DNA of 64,000 nucleotides from Saccharopolyspora soli (lineage in GTDB: Bacteria > Actinomycetota > Actinomycetes > Mycobacteriales > Pseudonocardiaceae), in contig NZ_JALBWV010000041.1 of NCBI RefSeq assembly GCF_022678645.1, forward strand, positions 17,440-81,439. Reading direction: 5' to 3'. This document shows positions 7,940 to 16,682 of this stretch, in pieces (positions within the stretch are counted from its first letter, which is position 1; each line of letters starts with the position of its first letter). A program made the position numbers and the translations under genes. The notes beneath the pieces are model-generated. The model worked only from the letters and a program-made list of their open reading frames with translations. It was not told the DNA's origin and ran no database searches.

Positions 7940-9553
7940 TCACATCCGGAAGACGCCGTAGGAGATCGGTTCCAGCGGTGCGTTCGCCGCGGCCGCGATG
8001 GCCAGGCCGAGGACTGTTCGGGTCTGCTTCGGGTCGATGACCCCGTCGTCCCACAGCCGGGCCGTGGCGTAGTACGGGTGGCCCTGGTGTTCGTACTGGT
8101 CCCGGATCGGCTGCTTGAACGCTTCCTCGTCCTCCACCGACCAGTGCTCGCCGCGGGCGTCGAACTGGTCGCGGCGCACCGTCGCCAGCACCGACGCCGC
8201 CTGCTCGCCGCCCATCACCGAGATCCGCGCGTTCGGCCACATCCACAGGAACCTCGGCGAGTACGCCCGGCCGCACATCGAGTAGTTGCCCGCGCCGAAC
8301 GAGCCCCCGATGACGACGGTGAACTTGGGGACTCGGGCGCAGGCCACCGCGGTGACCATCTTCGCGCCGTGCTTGGCGATACCGCCCGCCTCGTACTCCT
8401 TGCCGACCATGAAGCCGGAGATGTTCTGCAGGAACACCAGCGGGATGAACCGCTTGTCGCACAGCTCGATGAAGTGCGCGCCCTTGAGCGCCGACTCGCT
8501 GAACAGGATCCCGTTGTTGGCGATGATCCCGACCGGATGCCCGTGGATCCGGGCGAACCCGGTCACCAGGGTCGTGCCGTAGTCGTGCTTGAACTCGGCG
8601 AACCGGCTGCCGTCGACGATCCGCGCGATCACTTCGCGCACGTCGTAGGGGGTGCGGCTGTCGGTCGGCACCGCGCCGTACAGCTCCTCGGGGTCCACCG
8701 CCGGGGCTTCTACCGGCGCAATGTCCCACGGCCGGGGCTGGCGGGGGCCGAGCGTGCTGACGATGGAGCGGACGATCCGCAGCGCGTCCGCGTCGTCGGC
8801 GGCCAGGTGGTCGGTGACTCCGGAGGTGCGGGAGTGCAGCTCACCGCCGCCGAGCTCCTCGGCGCTCACCTCGGCCCCGGTCGCGGCCTTCACCAGCGGC
8901 GGACCACCCAGGAAGATGGTGCCCTGGTCGCGGACGATCACCGCCTCGTCGCTCATCGCCGGGACGTAGGCGCCGCCCGCCGTGCACGAGCCCAGCACAG
9001 CGGCGACCTGCGGGATGCCGCGAGCGGACATCGTCGCCTGGTTGTAGAAGATCCGGCCGAAGTGCTCGCGGTCCGGGAACACCTCGTCCTGCCTGGGTAG
9101 GAACGCGCCGCCGGAGTCCACCAGGTACAGGCACGGCAGGTTGTTGTGCAGCGCGACTTCCTGCGCCCGCAGGTGCTTCTTCACGGTGATCGGGTAGTAG
9201 GTGCCGCCCTTGACCGTGGCGTCGTTGGCCACCACCACGCACTCCCGCCCGGACACGCGGCCGATGCCGGTGATGATGCCCGCCGATGGCGCTTCGTCGT
9301 CGTACAGGCCGTGCGCGGCCAGCGGCGAGAGCTCCAGGAACGGCGAGCCGCGGTCGAGCAGCGCGTCCACCCGGTCGCGCGGCAGCAGCTTGCCGCGTTC
9401 GACGTGCCGGATGCGGGCCTTCTCCGGCCCGCCCAGCCGGGCACGGGCGAGTTGGGCGTTCAGGTCGTCGACGAGTTTCGCGTGCTGATCGGTGTAGCGG
9501 GCGAACTCCGCCGAGTCCGGGTCCACGGCGGTGCGCAGGGCGGGCGCATCCAT
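7940..9553 (-). CDS. Acyl-CoA carboxyltransferase beta subunit (methylcrotonyl-CoA carboxylase type)
   Basis: A 537-residue carboxyltransferase with both crotonase-like halves. The N-terminal half contains VVVANDATVKGGTYYPITV, LYLVDSGGAFLPRQ and LGSCTAGGAYVPAMSDE. The C-terminal half has GFMVGKEYEAGGIAKHG, KFTVVIGGSFGAGNYSMCG and PNARISVMGGEQAA. These strings are typical of MccB/AccD1 rather than propionyl-CoA carboxylase beta. It transfers the carboxyl group from biotin to a methylcrotonyl-type acyl-CoA. It is the first gene of the operon. The ATG at 9553 has GGAAGG upstream; an in-frame GTG at 9562 is an alternative. Its promoter region overlaps the inverted repeat at 9574-9614. Confidence 0.93.
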   Translation of the reverse strand: MDAPALRTAVDPDSAEFARYTDQHAKLVDDLNAQLARARLGGPEKARIRHVERGKLLPRDRVDALLDRGSPFLELSPLAAHGLYDDEAPSAGIITGIGRVSGRECVVVANDATVKGGTYYPITVKKHLRAQEVALHNNLPCLYLVDSGGAFLPRQDEVFPDREHFGRIFYNQATMSARGIPQVAAVLGSCTAGGAYVPAMSDEAVIVRDQGTIFLGGPPLVKAATGAEVSAEELGGGELHSRTSGVTDHLAADDADALRIVRSIVSTLGPRQPRPWDIAPVEAPAVDPEELYGAVPTDSRTPYDVREVIARIVDGSRFAEFKHDYGTTLVTGFARIHGHPVGIIANNGILFSESALKGAHFIELCDKRFIPLVFLQNISGFMVGKEYEAGGIAKHGAKMVTAVACARVPKFTVVIGGSFGAGNYSMCGRAYSPRFLWMWPNARISVMGGEQAASVLATVRRDQFDARGEHWSVEDEEAFKQPIRDQYEHQGHPYYATARLWDDGVIDPKQTRTVLGLAIAAAANAPLEPISYGVFRM

Positions 9554-9573
9554 GGGGCACACCTTCCACCGAG

Positions 9574-9614
9574 GTTAGCCATCGTTAACACGATCGATGT
9601 TAACGATGACTAAC
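9574..9614. promoter_or_regulatory. TetR operator: 17-bp inverted repeat, 7-bp spacer
   Basis: GTTAGCCATCGTTAACA (9574-9590) and TGTTAACGATGACTAAC (9598-9614) match at 16 of 17 positions as an inverted repeat. It starts 20 bp from the carboxyltransferase start and 25 bp from the divergent tetR start. The position suggests a single operator repressing both directions. Confidence 0.75.
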
Positions 9615-9638
9615 GCGTTTCGTCTAGTATCGACCTCG

Positions 9639-10220
9639 ATGTCCGCCGACGCAGCGAAACCGTCCCGCCGCGAGCAGATCCTGGCCGCCGCGGCGGAGAA
9701 GTTCGCGCGCTTCGGGTTCCACGGGGTCGGAATCGACGACATCGGCGCCGCGGTGGGCATCTCCGGGCCCGCGCTCTACCGGCATTTCCGCAGCAAGGAC
9801 GCGATGCTCGCGGAATTGCTCACCGGGATCAGCGATCGGCTGCTGCTCGGCGGCCAGGACCGGGTCGCCGCCGCCGCGGACCCGCACGACGCGTTGGACC
9901 GGCTGGTGCGCTGGCACGTCGAGTTCGCGCTGTCCAACCCGGCGTTAATCACCGTGCAGATGCGCGACCTGGACAGCCTCACCGAAGCGGACCGGCACAA
10001 GGTCCGCGAGCTGCAGCGCAGCTACGTGGAGGTCTGGGTGGACGTGCTGTGCCAGATCCGGTCGGACCTGGCGCGCCCGACCGCGCGCGCCGCCGCGCAC
10101 GCGGTGTTCGGCCTGATCAACTCGACGCCCTACAGCGCCCACCTGGACGCCGAGACCATGTCCCACCTGCTGCACCGGATGACCCTCGGTGCGATCGACC
10201 ACGCCACGATCCCCGCCTGA
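9639..10220 (+). CDS. TetR-family repressor of the acyl-CoA carboxylase operon
   Basis: 193 residues. The N-terminal HTH reads SRREQILAAAAEKFARFGF, GVGIDDIGAAVGISGPALY and RHFRSKDAMLAELL, close to TetR regulators of fatty-acid and branched-chain catabolism (KstR/FadR/AccR-like). The C-terminal ligand domain ends SAHLDAETMSHLLHRMTLGA. I start at the ATG at 9639; the frame extends back to 9597 inside the operator, which is unlikely to be translated. It is divergent from the carboxylase operon with a perfect operator-type inverted repeat between, so it very likely represses the operon and itself. The ligand is probably an acyl-CoA intermediate, by inference. Confidence 0.88.
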   Translation: MSADAAKPSRREQILAAAAEKFARFGFHGVGIDDIGAAVGISGPALYRHFRSKDAMLAELLTGISDRLLLGGQDRVAAAADPHDALDRLVRWHVEFALSNPALITVQMRDLDSLTEADRHKVRELQRSYVEVWVDVLCQIRSDLARPTARAAAHAVFGLINSTPYSAHLDAETMSHLLHRMTLGAIDHATIPA

Positions 10221-10257
10221 GCGCACCCGCCTGCCACGATGCGGAGCTCCACATTCG

Positions 10258-10277
10258 GGTGAGGAGTGCCCTTCACC
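10258..10277. terminator. Gene-end hairpin of the GTGAGG-GCCC-TCACC type
   Basis: GGTGAGGAGTGCCCTTCACC is an imperfect hairpin after the TetR gene. It resembles the strong hairpin at 22094 and the elements near 28945 and 60583, so it may belong to a terminator-like repeat family. Confidence 0.4.
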
Positions 10278-10386
10278 TCGCCTTATCGGGTTCGCCGGGG
10301 CAGCAGTTTGCGGGCGTTGCGCGGCGGGTCAAGACTGGAACGGGTTACGGCCAGCAAGGATGCTCCCGCGAGTGCAGGAGGCGGGC

Positions 10387-12084
10387 ATGGCCACTGTCAA
10401 GGTTGAGCCGACGCAGGTTCCGACGCGGGCCCGCATCATCGGGCGGCCGCCCAAGGGCAAGCGCCTGATTCCGTGGCTGCACACCACGGATCCCAAGGAC
10501 ATCGGCATCCTCTACCTGATCGCCTCGTTCTTCTTCTTCATCACCGGTGGCGCGATGGCGCTGCTGATCCGCGGCGAGCTCGCGATGCCGGGTCTGCAGT
10601 TCCTCTCCCAGGAGCAGTACAACCAGCTGTTCACCATGCACGGCACGATCATGCTGCTGCTGTTCGCCACGCCGATCGTGTTCGGCTTCGCCAACGTGGT
10701 GCTGCCGCTGCAGATCGGTGCGCCGGACGTGGCCTTCCCCCGGCTGAACGCGCTGTCCTTCTGGCTGTTCCTGTTCGGCGGGTTGATCGTGCTCAGCGGG
10801 TTCCTGCTGCCGGGCGGCGCGGCCGACTTCGGTTGGACCGCCTACGCGCCGCTGTCCCGCTCGATGTTCAGCCAGGGGCCCGGCGGTGACCTGTGGGCGG
10901 CCGGGCTGATCGTCAGCGGGCTGGGCACCATCCTGGGCGCGGTCAACATGATCACCACGCTGGTGTGCCTGCGCTGTCCGGGCATGACGATGTGGCGGAT
11001 GCCGATCTTCTGCTGGAACATCCTGGTCACCAGCCTGCTGGTGCTGATGGCGTTCCCGATCCTGACCGCGGCGCTGTTCGGGCTGCTGATCGACCGGCAC
11101 CTCGGCGGGCACGCGTTCGACCCGGCCAACGGCGGGCTGATCCTCTACCAGCACCTGTTCTGGTTCTTCGGCCACCCGGAGGTCTACATCGTGGCGCTGC
11201 CGTTCTTCGGCATCGTCACCGAGATCTTCCCGGTGTTCAGCCGGAAACCGCTGTTCGGCTACACCGGGCTGGTGTTCGCCACGTTGATGATCGGCGGGCT
11301 CAGCGTGGTGGTGTGGGCGCACCACATGTTCGCCACCGGTGCGGTGCTGCTGCCGTTCTTCTCCTTCGCCACGTTCCTGATCGCGGTGCCGACGGGGATC
11401 AAGTTCTTCAACTGGATCGGCACCATGTGGCGCGGCCAGCTGACCTTCGAGGCGCCGATGCTGTTCGCGGTGGGGTTCCTGGTGACGTTCCTGCTCGGCG
11501 GGCTGACCGGCATCCTGCTCGCGGCGCCGCCGCTGGACTTCCACGTCACCGACACCTACTTCGTGGTGGCGCACTTCCACTACGTGCTGTTCGGCACCAT
11601 CGTGTTCGCGGTGTTCGCCGGGGTGTACTTCTGGTTCCCGAAGATGACCGGCCGGATGATGGACGACCGGCTGGGCAGGATGCACTTCTGGTTGACCTTC
11701 GTCGGCTTCCACCTGACGTTCCTGGTGCAGCACTGGCTGGGCGACGAGGGGATGCCGCGCCGCTACGCGGACTACCTGCCCTCGGACGGTTTCACCACGT
11801 TGAACACCGTTTCCACGATCGGCGCGTTCATCCTGGGCGCTTCGATGCTGCCGTTCCTCTACAACGTCTTCACCAGTTACCGGTTCGGCACCGTGGTCAC
11901 CGTGGACGATCCGTGGGGGCACGGGAACTCGCTGGAATGGGCCACGTCCTGCCCGCCGCCGCGGCACAACTTCACCGCGCTGCCGCGCATCCGGTCGATC
12001 CGACCGGCGTTCGAGCTGCACTACCCGCACATGGCCGAGCGGCTGGACATCGAGGCGCACGCGACCCTGCGCCGCAACAGCTAG
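10387..12084 (+). CDS. ctaD: Cytochrome c oxidase subunit I (aa3 type)
   Basis: 565 residues with about twelve membrane helices. The metal ligands are all visible: the low-spin heme His in FTMHGTIML, the CuB His and cross-linked Tyr in FFGHPEVYI, the paired CuB His in WAHHMFATG, and the heme His residues in VAHFHYVLFG. This is the catalytic subunit that reduces oxygen in the cytoplasmic membrane. The ATG at 10387 has AGGAGG ten bases upstream. As in many actinobacteria it stands apart from ctaC, ctaE and qcr genes, which are not in the window; a second copy elsewhere in the genome is common in this group. Confidence 0.96.
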   Translation: MATVKVEPTQVPTRARIIGRPPKGKRLIPWLHTTDPKDIGILYLIASFFFFITGGAMALLIRGELAMPGLQFLSQEQYNQLFTMHGTIMLLLFATPIVFGFANVVLPLQIGAPDVAFPRLNALSFWLFLFGGLIVLSGFLLPGGAADFGWTAYAPLSRSMFSQGPGGDLWAAGLIVSGLGTILGAVNMITTLVCLRCPGMTMWRMPIFCWNILVTSLLVLMAFPILTAALFGLLIDRHLGGHAFDPANGGLILYQHLFWFFGHPEVYIVALPFFGIVTEIFPVFSRKPLFGYTGLVFATLMIGGLSVVVWAHHMFATGAVLLPFFSFATFLIAVPTGIKFFNWIGTMWRGQLTFEAPMLFAVGFLVTFLLGGLTGILLAAPPLDFHVTDTYFVVAHFHYVLFGTIVFAVFAGVYFWFPKMTGRMMDDRLGRMHFWLTFVGFHLTFLVQHWLGDEGMPRRYADYLPSDGFTTLNTVSTIGAFILGASMLPFLYNVFTSYRFGTVVTVDDPWGHGNSLEWATSCPPPRHNFTALPRIRSIRPAFELHYPHMAERLDIEAHATLRRNS

Positions 12085-12104
12085 ACACTATCGTCCTTTC
12101 CATG

Positions 12105-12127
12105 AATCGTTCATAATACGAATGATT
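12105..12127. promoter_or_regulatory. Candidate MarR operator
   Basis: AATCGTTC and GAATGATT form an inverted repeat with 7 of 8 matching positions around a 7-base spacer. A second overlapping dyad, ATGAATCGTTCAT, starts at 12102. It sits 15 bp upstream of the MarR start codon, which fits autorepression. Confidence 0.5.
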
Positions 12128-12142
12128 TGGTAGAGTACGGGC

Positions 12143-12610
12143 GTGGCAGCAGAGCTCCCCAAGACCGGCGTCGCGTTCCTGCTCGTCCAGCTGGGCAAGC
12201 ATGCCGCGATGAAGTTCGGTGCCCGCGTCGGCGCGCTCGACCTGACACCGCCGCAGGTGGGGATGCTGCGGATGATCGCCGCGCAACCCGGACTGAGCCA
12301 GCAGGCGCTGGCGGGTCGCCTCGGCATGCTGCCGAGCAAGGTCGTCTCGTTCATCGACGACCTGGAGGGGCGCGGCCTGGTCACCCGCACCCGCAGCAGC
12401 CGGGACCGCCGGGTGTACGAGCTGACCCTCACCACCGAGGGCACCGAACTGCTCGGCGAGATCCAGTCGGTGGCGGCCGAACACGAAGCGGACTTCTGCC
12501 AGGCGCTCAGCGCCGCCGAACACGCCCAACTGCTCGACCTGCTGCGCCGCCTGGCCGACAGCCACGACCTGCCCCCAGGCATCCACCCCGGCTACCGCGA
12601 CATCCGCTGA
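12143..12610 (+). CDS. MarR-family transcriptional regulator
   Basis: 155 residues with the winged-helix core of MarR proteins: LTPPQVGMLRMIAAQPGLSQ, ALAGRLGMLPSKVVSFIDDL, and the wing RTRSSRDRRVYELTLTTEG. The GTG start is close to an AT-rich inverted repeat that could be its operator. No divergent partner gene exists, since it is followed by a convergent gene, so its targets are not evident beyond likely autorepression. MarR proteins usually sense small aromatic or oxidising compounds. Confidence 0.88.
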   Translation: MAAELPKTGVAFLLVQLGKHAAMKFGARVGALDLTPPQVGMLRMIAAQPGLSQQALAGRLGMLPSKVVSFIDDLEGRGLVTRTRSSRDRRVYELTLTTEGTELLGEIQSVAAEHEADFCQALSAAEHAQLLDLLRRLADSHDLPPGIHPGYRDIR

Positions 12611-12620
12611 CGATCGCGGG

Positions 12621-14024
12621 TCAGCCCGCCGGGACCGGTTCGGAGCGGGCGATGACCTGGCCGCCCGCGTCGAGGGCTTCGACGGCGGCGAAGGCTTCGG
12701 GGCCGGGTAGTTGGACGGTGGTTTCGAAGCCGGATCTCGGGGTGTCGGTGATCGGGCGGAGCTGGTCCGGTGCCGCGCCCGCGAGGATTCGCCAGCCGCG
12801 GACTTCGGTCGCTCCGTTCCAGCTCGCGTACACGGTCGTAGCGGACAGCACGGCCACCGGCTGGTCGGTGGGTGTAGCGGTCCAGGGCAGGCGGAACGCT
12901 CGGTAGGACGGCATGCCGTCGCCGAAGGAGCCGTGCAGCAACACCGCCCCGCTCTGGTCGAACTCGGTGAACTGCGGCTGCGATCCCCAGCCGACGAAGC
13001 TGTGACCGCCCGGCAGCACCTGGTGGTTGCCCTGGCTGACGCTGGTGGCGCCGCCGGGATGGCTGGCGGCCCGCACCAGTCCGACGGTGCGCGCCTGCTG
13101 GTCGACGCTGAGCACCAGCGCCCGCGATGCCGGACCGGGCTCGCTGGCGGCGTTGTCGAACAGGCTCATCGTCCCGTTGGGCAGCCAGCGCGCATCGTGC
13201 TGGCGCGCGAACACCGCCTCGGGCGCGACCGCGAAGTCGCTGCGGTTGCCGCCCAGCCGCCACTGCACGCCGCCGGTCGCGCGGTCCAGCTGGTACAGCG
13301 CGTCGGTGTGCCGGGCCGAGATCAGCAGGTTGCCCGCCGCGTCTTCGGTGATCGAGTTGAGGTGGATGTAGTCGTAGGGCGCGGCGGGGTCCTCCGGCGG
13401 CGGCACCGTGGACTCCTCCAGGCCGACGTGGTCGAGGCTGTGCCAGTCGAACAGCACCGCACCGGTGGCGATGTCGATCTCCTGGACCACGCCCTCCACG
13501 ACCGGCCGGTCCAGTTGCACCGTGTGGTAGGCGATGATCAGCGCGGTGTCGCGCGGCGTGATGACCATCTCGTGCAGATCGGCGCGCAGGCCGTTGCCCG
13601 CACGAACCGTCGCGATCTGCTGGTAGGACTGGTCGTAGACGACGTACTCGCCCTCCCCGTAGCCCGGATGCGGGGCGCCCTGCCACCAGGTGAGCACCGG
13701 TTTTCCCTGGTAGGTCTGGGCCTTGAAGTCCATTGTGAACAGTCCGGCGCCGTCGCCGACCGGTTGGAACCACACCGGTTGGCCGGTGTCGTCGATGATC
13801 ATCGGGCCGCTCTGGGCAGCCGTGCCGTGCGGCGCGAGGAAGATGTAGCCGGGTTCGGTGCCGTTCGCCGGGGTTTCCATCTGCACCATCGGCGGGCTCA
13901 GGTCCGGCCTGGTGACGAAGTGGTGCGGTTGCGGTGGCGCGGCGATCGCCGGTGCCGCACCCACCAGCAGCAGCGCCAGCACGGCCAACACGAGCGCAAG
14001 ACCGTTCGAGCGCAGCTGTCGCAT
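12621..14024 (-). CDS. Secreted arylsulfotransferase-like (ASST family) protein
   Basis: 467 residues. The N-terminal signal peptide has Arg residues, a Leu/Val/Ala core and an APAIAAPP cleavage region. The body has repeated strands typical of a six-bladed propeller, with the motifs IIDDTGQPVWFQP, DLHEMVITPRDTALI, YDYIHLNSITEDAAGNLLISAR, VQWRLGGNRSDF and ARQHDARWLPNGTMSLFDN. These match the arylsulfotransferase / Arylsulfotran_2 group, in which His residues in the HLN and QHD segments are important. Homologues with this architecture are common in actinobacteria, but sulfotransferase activity is rarely proven. A C-terminal fibronectin-like segment follows. The ATG has GGAGAG upstream. Confidence 0.82.
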   Translation of the reverse strand: MRQLRSNGLALVLAVLALLLVGAAPAIAAPPQPHHFVTRPDLSPPMVQMETPANGTEPGYIFLAPHGTAAQSGPMIIDDTGQPVWFQPVGDGAGLFTMDFKAQTYQGKPVLTWWQGAPHPGYGEGEYVVYDQSYQQIATVRAGNGLRADLHEMVITPRDTALIIAYHTVQLDRPVVEGVVQEIDIATGAVLFDWHSLDHVGLEESTVPPPEDPAAPYDYIHLNSITEDAAGNLLISARHTDALYQLDRATGGVQWRLGGNRSDFAVAPEAVFARQHDARWLPNGTMSLFDNAASEPGPASRALVLSVDQQARTVGLVRAASHPGGATSVSQGNHQVLPGGHSFVGWGSQPQFTEFDQSGAVLLHGSFGDGMPSYRAFRLPWTATPTDQPVAVLSATTVYASWNGATEVRGWRILAGAAPDQLRPITDTPRSGFETTVQLPGPEAFAAVEALDAGGQVIARSEPVPAG

Positions 14025-14424
14025 CGAGCTCTCCGTCCACCGGGGGTCGGTCGAGTCCGAGAGCTATCACTGATCAACTGGCGATCGATAGTCAGTTGCG
14101 GAAAGTTTCCACCATTCCCGTTTGCCAGAATGCCCAACGAAAACGCCCCGCAGATGTGCGCAGTGCACTCCGAACATCCACTGTGGACAGATAGCTTTCC
14201 GGCTGGGCCGAACGGGCGTTGTCCGACGTGGCGCGGTTCATAATCGTTTCAGGAACAAGGCCGCGCGAGCTACTGTTGAAGGCGTCTGGGAAGCGCCACC
14301 GACAGCCGCCTTCCGCCAATCGCTTCCTCGAAAACCCGAAATTCGACGTGCACAGCTGTGCGCCCGGACGGCGAGGACGCGAGGACCGAAACCGACCGAC
14401 ACGTTCGTTTCTGGGGAGACTTCC
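14025..14424. other. Divergent promoter region between the ASST-like and MFS genes
   Basis: This 400-bp stretch contains no convincing gene. Its GC content is lower than the surroundings between 14060 and 14300. CTATC...GATAG and CAGTG...CACTG dyads are present near 14060-14095 and 14160-14190. The frames crossing it (including one that would extend the MFS protein N-terminally) lack a ribosome-binding site. Promoters for both flanking genes must lie here, but I cannot assign them. Confidence 0.45.
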
Positions 14425-15633
14425 TTGCCCATTGCCCTGTTGGCCCTGGCCATCGCCGCATTCGGGATTGGAACGACCGAGTTCGTGATGATGGGCCTGC
14501 TGCCCGATGTCGCCACCGACCTGCAGGTGTCGATCCCGGACGCAGGCGGTTACATCTCGCTGTACGCGCTGGGCGTGGTGATCGGCGCACCGCTGCTGAC
14601 CATGCTGGGGATGCGCACTCGGCGCAAGGCGATGCTGCTCGGCATGCTGGTGTTGTTCACCGTCGGAAACCTGTTCTCGGCGTTCGCGCCGACGCACGAA
14701 CTGCTGCTCACCGCCCGGTTCGTGGCCGGACTGCCGCACGGCGTGTTCTTCGGCGTCGGCGCCGTGGTCGCCGCGAGCCTGGTCGCCACCGACAAGCGGG
14801 CCCAGGCCATTTCGATGATGTTCATCGGGCTGACCGTGGCCAACATCGTCGGAGTGCCTTTCGGCACCATGCTCGGCCAGGCGCTCGGCTGGCGCTGGGC
14901 GTTCGGTCTGGTCGCGGTGATCGGCGTGATCGCGCTCGCCGCGGTCGCGGCGCTGGTGCCCAGCCAGCCCAAGCCCACCGACGTCAGCCTGCGCGGCGAG
15001 CTGCGGGCGTTCCGCCGCCCGCAGGTGTGGCTGGCGTTCGCCGTCGTGGTGTTCGGCTTCGCCGCGATCTTCTCCTTCTACAGCTACATCAAGCCGGTGC
15101 TAACCGACGTCACCGGCTACACCCCGACGGCGGTCACCGGGCTGCTGGCGCTGTTCGGCGTCGGCATGACCGCGGGCACCGCGGTCGGCGGGCGACTGGC
15201 CGATCGGGCGCCGATGAAGACGCTGTACGTCTTCATCGGTGCGCTGGCGGGCAGCCTGCTGCTGTTCGTGGTGACCGCGCACAGCATGGTGCTGGCACCG
15301 ATCACGGTGTTCCTGATCGGGGCGACCGGCTTCGCGGCCATCCCGAGCATCCAGGCGCGGATCCTCGACCAGGCGAAAGAAGCCCCCGCGCTGGGTTCGG
15401 CGAGCATCCAGTCGACCTTCAACATCGCCAACTCGCTGGGCGCCTACCTCGGCGGTGTGGTGCTCGCGGCCGGGTTCGGGCTGACCGCACCGAGCTGGAT
15501 CGGTGCCGTGCTGGCGCTGGTCGGCCTGGCCTTCGCGCTGGTCTCCGGCTGGCTGGACCGGCAGCCGCGGCGAGACGAGGTCGTCGTCTCGCACCGCGCC
15601 GCGCAGCCCACCGAGGCGGCCGACATCAGCTAG
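14425..15633 (+). CDS. MFS transporter, DHA1 (drug:H+ antiporter) family
   Basis: About 402 residues with twelve predicted membrane helices. The N-terminal helix IALLALAIAAFGIGTTEFVMM and the segment LYALGVVIGAPLLTMLGMRTRRKAML carry the DHA1 motif A region; GLPHGVFFGVGAVVA is typical of the AraJ/CmlA/YdhP group of proton-driven exporters. I chose the TTG at 14425 because GGGGAGA lies six bases upstream and the first membrane helix begins immediately after. It probably exports a small hydrophobic compound or sugar; the substrate is unknown. The next gene encodes an aldo/keto reductase on the same strand about 120 bp downstream. Confidence 0.9.
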   Translation: MPIALLALAIAAFGIGTTEFVMMGLLPDVATDLQVSIPDAGGYISLYALGVVIGAPLLTMLGMRTRRKAMLLGMLVLFTVGNLFSAFAPTHELLLTARFVAGLPHGVFFGVGAVVAASLVATDKRAQAISMMFIGLTVANIVGVPFGTMLGQALGWRWAFGLVAVIGVIALAAVAALVPSQPKPTDVSLRGELRAFRRPQVWLAFAVVVFGFAAIFSFYSYIKPVLTDVTGYTPTAVTGLLALFGVGMTAGTAVGGRLADRAPMKTLYVFIGALAGSLLLFVVTAHSMVLAPITVFLIGATGFAAIPSIQARILDQAKEAPALGSASIQSTFNIANSLGAYLGGVVLAAGFGLTAPSWIGAVLALVGLAFALVSGWLDRQPRRDEVVVSHRAAQPTEAADIS

Positions 15634-15751
15634 CCGAGCTCGGCCGCATTGAATACGGTGGCCGCAGCGCAGGCGGCGCCAGCCGTCGCCACCGGCCCGC
15701 AGCGCACGCTCGCGGGCGACCAATCCGACATCGGCGGAGGAAAACACCCCC

Positions 15752-16582
15752 ATGACACAGGTTCCGAACATCACGCTGAACACCGGCGCACCGATGCCGC
15801 AGCTGGGCTATGGCGTCTTCCTGGTGTCCAACGACGAGGTCGTCGAGCCGGTGCGGGCGGCGCTGCAGGCCGGGTACCGCAGCATCGACACCGCCGCGGC
15901 GTACGGCAACGAGGAGGGCGTGGGCAAGGCGATCGCCGAGTCGGGCATCAAGCGCGAGGAACTGTTCATCACCACCAAGCTCTGGAACGACGAACAGGGC
16001 TACGACAGCACGCTCAAGGCGTTCGACGAGAGCCTGACCAGGCTCGGGCTGGACTACGTCGACCTGTACCTGATCCACTGGCCGGTCCCGGCCAAGGACC
16101 GCTACGTGGAGACCTGGCGGGCCTTCCAGGAGTTGCACGCCGACGGCCGCGCCAAGGCCATCGGGGTGTCCAACTTCCAGATCCCGCACCTGCGCCGGTT
16201 GTTCGAGGAGACCGACGTGGTGCCCGCGGTCAACCAGATCGAGCTGCACCCGAACCTGACCCAGGCGCAGCTGCGCGCCTTCCACGCCGAGCACGGCATC
16301 GCGACCGAGGCGTGGAGCCCATTGGGGCGCAACAGCGGGCTGTTGAACGACACCACGCTGACCTCGCTGGCCGAGAAGTACGGCAAGACGGCGGCGCAGG
16401 TCGTGCTGCGCTGGCACCTCCAGCTCGGCAACGTGACGATCCCGAAGTCGGCGACGCCGTCGCGGATCCAGGAGAACATCGAGGTCTTCGACTTCGAGCT
16501 GGCCGACGACGACGTGGCGGCGATCAGCGCCCTGGAGACCGGCAAGCGCATCGGTCCAGACCCGGAAACCTTCGGCGCCTGA
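15752..16582 (+). CDS. Aldo/keto reductase, AKR5 (2,5-diketo-D-gluconate reductase-like)
   Basis: 276 residues with a TIM-barrel AKR pattern. The catalytic tetrad is visible: Asp in SIDTAAAYGNE, Tyr in the same segment, Lys in ITTKLWND, and His in LYLIHWPVP. The C-terminal NADPH-binding signature IPKSATPSRIQENI is present. This subgroup reduces small carbonyl compounds and keto sugars. It may be co-transcribed with the MFS gene upstream. Two palindromes directly after its stop codon probably separate it from the convergent monooxygenase gene. Confidence 0.92.
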   Translation: MTQVPNITLNTGAPMPQLGYGVFLVSNDEVVEPVRAALQAGYRSIDTAAAYGNEEGVGKAIAESGIKREELFITTKLWNDEQGYDSTLKAFDESLTRLGLDYVDLYLIHWPVPAKDRYVETWRAFQELHADGRAKAIGVSNFQIPHLRRLFEETDVVPAVNQIELHPNLTQAQLRAFHAEHGIATEAWSPLGRNSGLLNDTTLTSLAEKYGKTAAQVVLRWHLQLGNVTIPKSATPSRIQENIEVFDFELADDDVAAISALETGKRIGPDPETFGA

Positions 16583-16588
16583 CGACGG

Positions 16589-16657
16589 GCGATTTCGCGC
16601 GAAATCGCCGCGTTCCGTGGGGAGCGGATGCCGATTTAGCGCGAAATCGGCATCCGC
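16589..16657. repeat. Paired palindromes of the GATTTCGCGCGAAATC family, between convergent genes
   Basis: The first palindrome, GCGATTTCGCGCGAAATCGC (16589-16608), is perfect. The second (16624-16657) has 14-bp arms GCGGATGCCGATTT/AAATCGGCATCCGC around AGCGCG. The short link contains CGTGGGGAG, which also links the pair at 25069-25127. The site lies between two convergent gene ends, so it may act as a bidirectional terminator. Confidence 0.75.
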
Positions 16658-16682
16658 ACGAGGCGGGCTCCGCGGCTCGTGG

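Noticed and set aside
10345..12060. A 571-codon minus-strand frame opposite ctaD
   Set aside because: Antisense of the oxidase gene; its composition (Gln/Glu/His/Arg-rich) is the usual mirror of a hydrophobic membrane protein.
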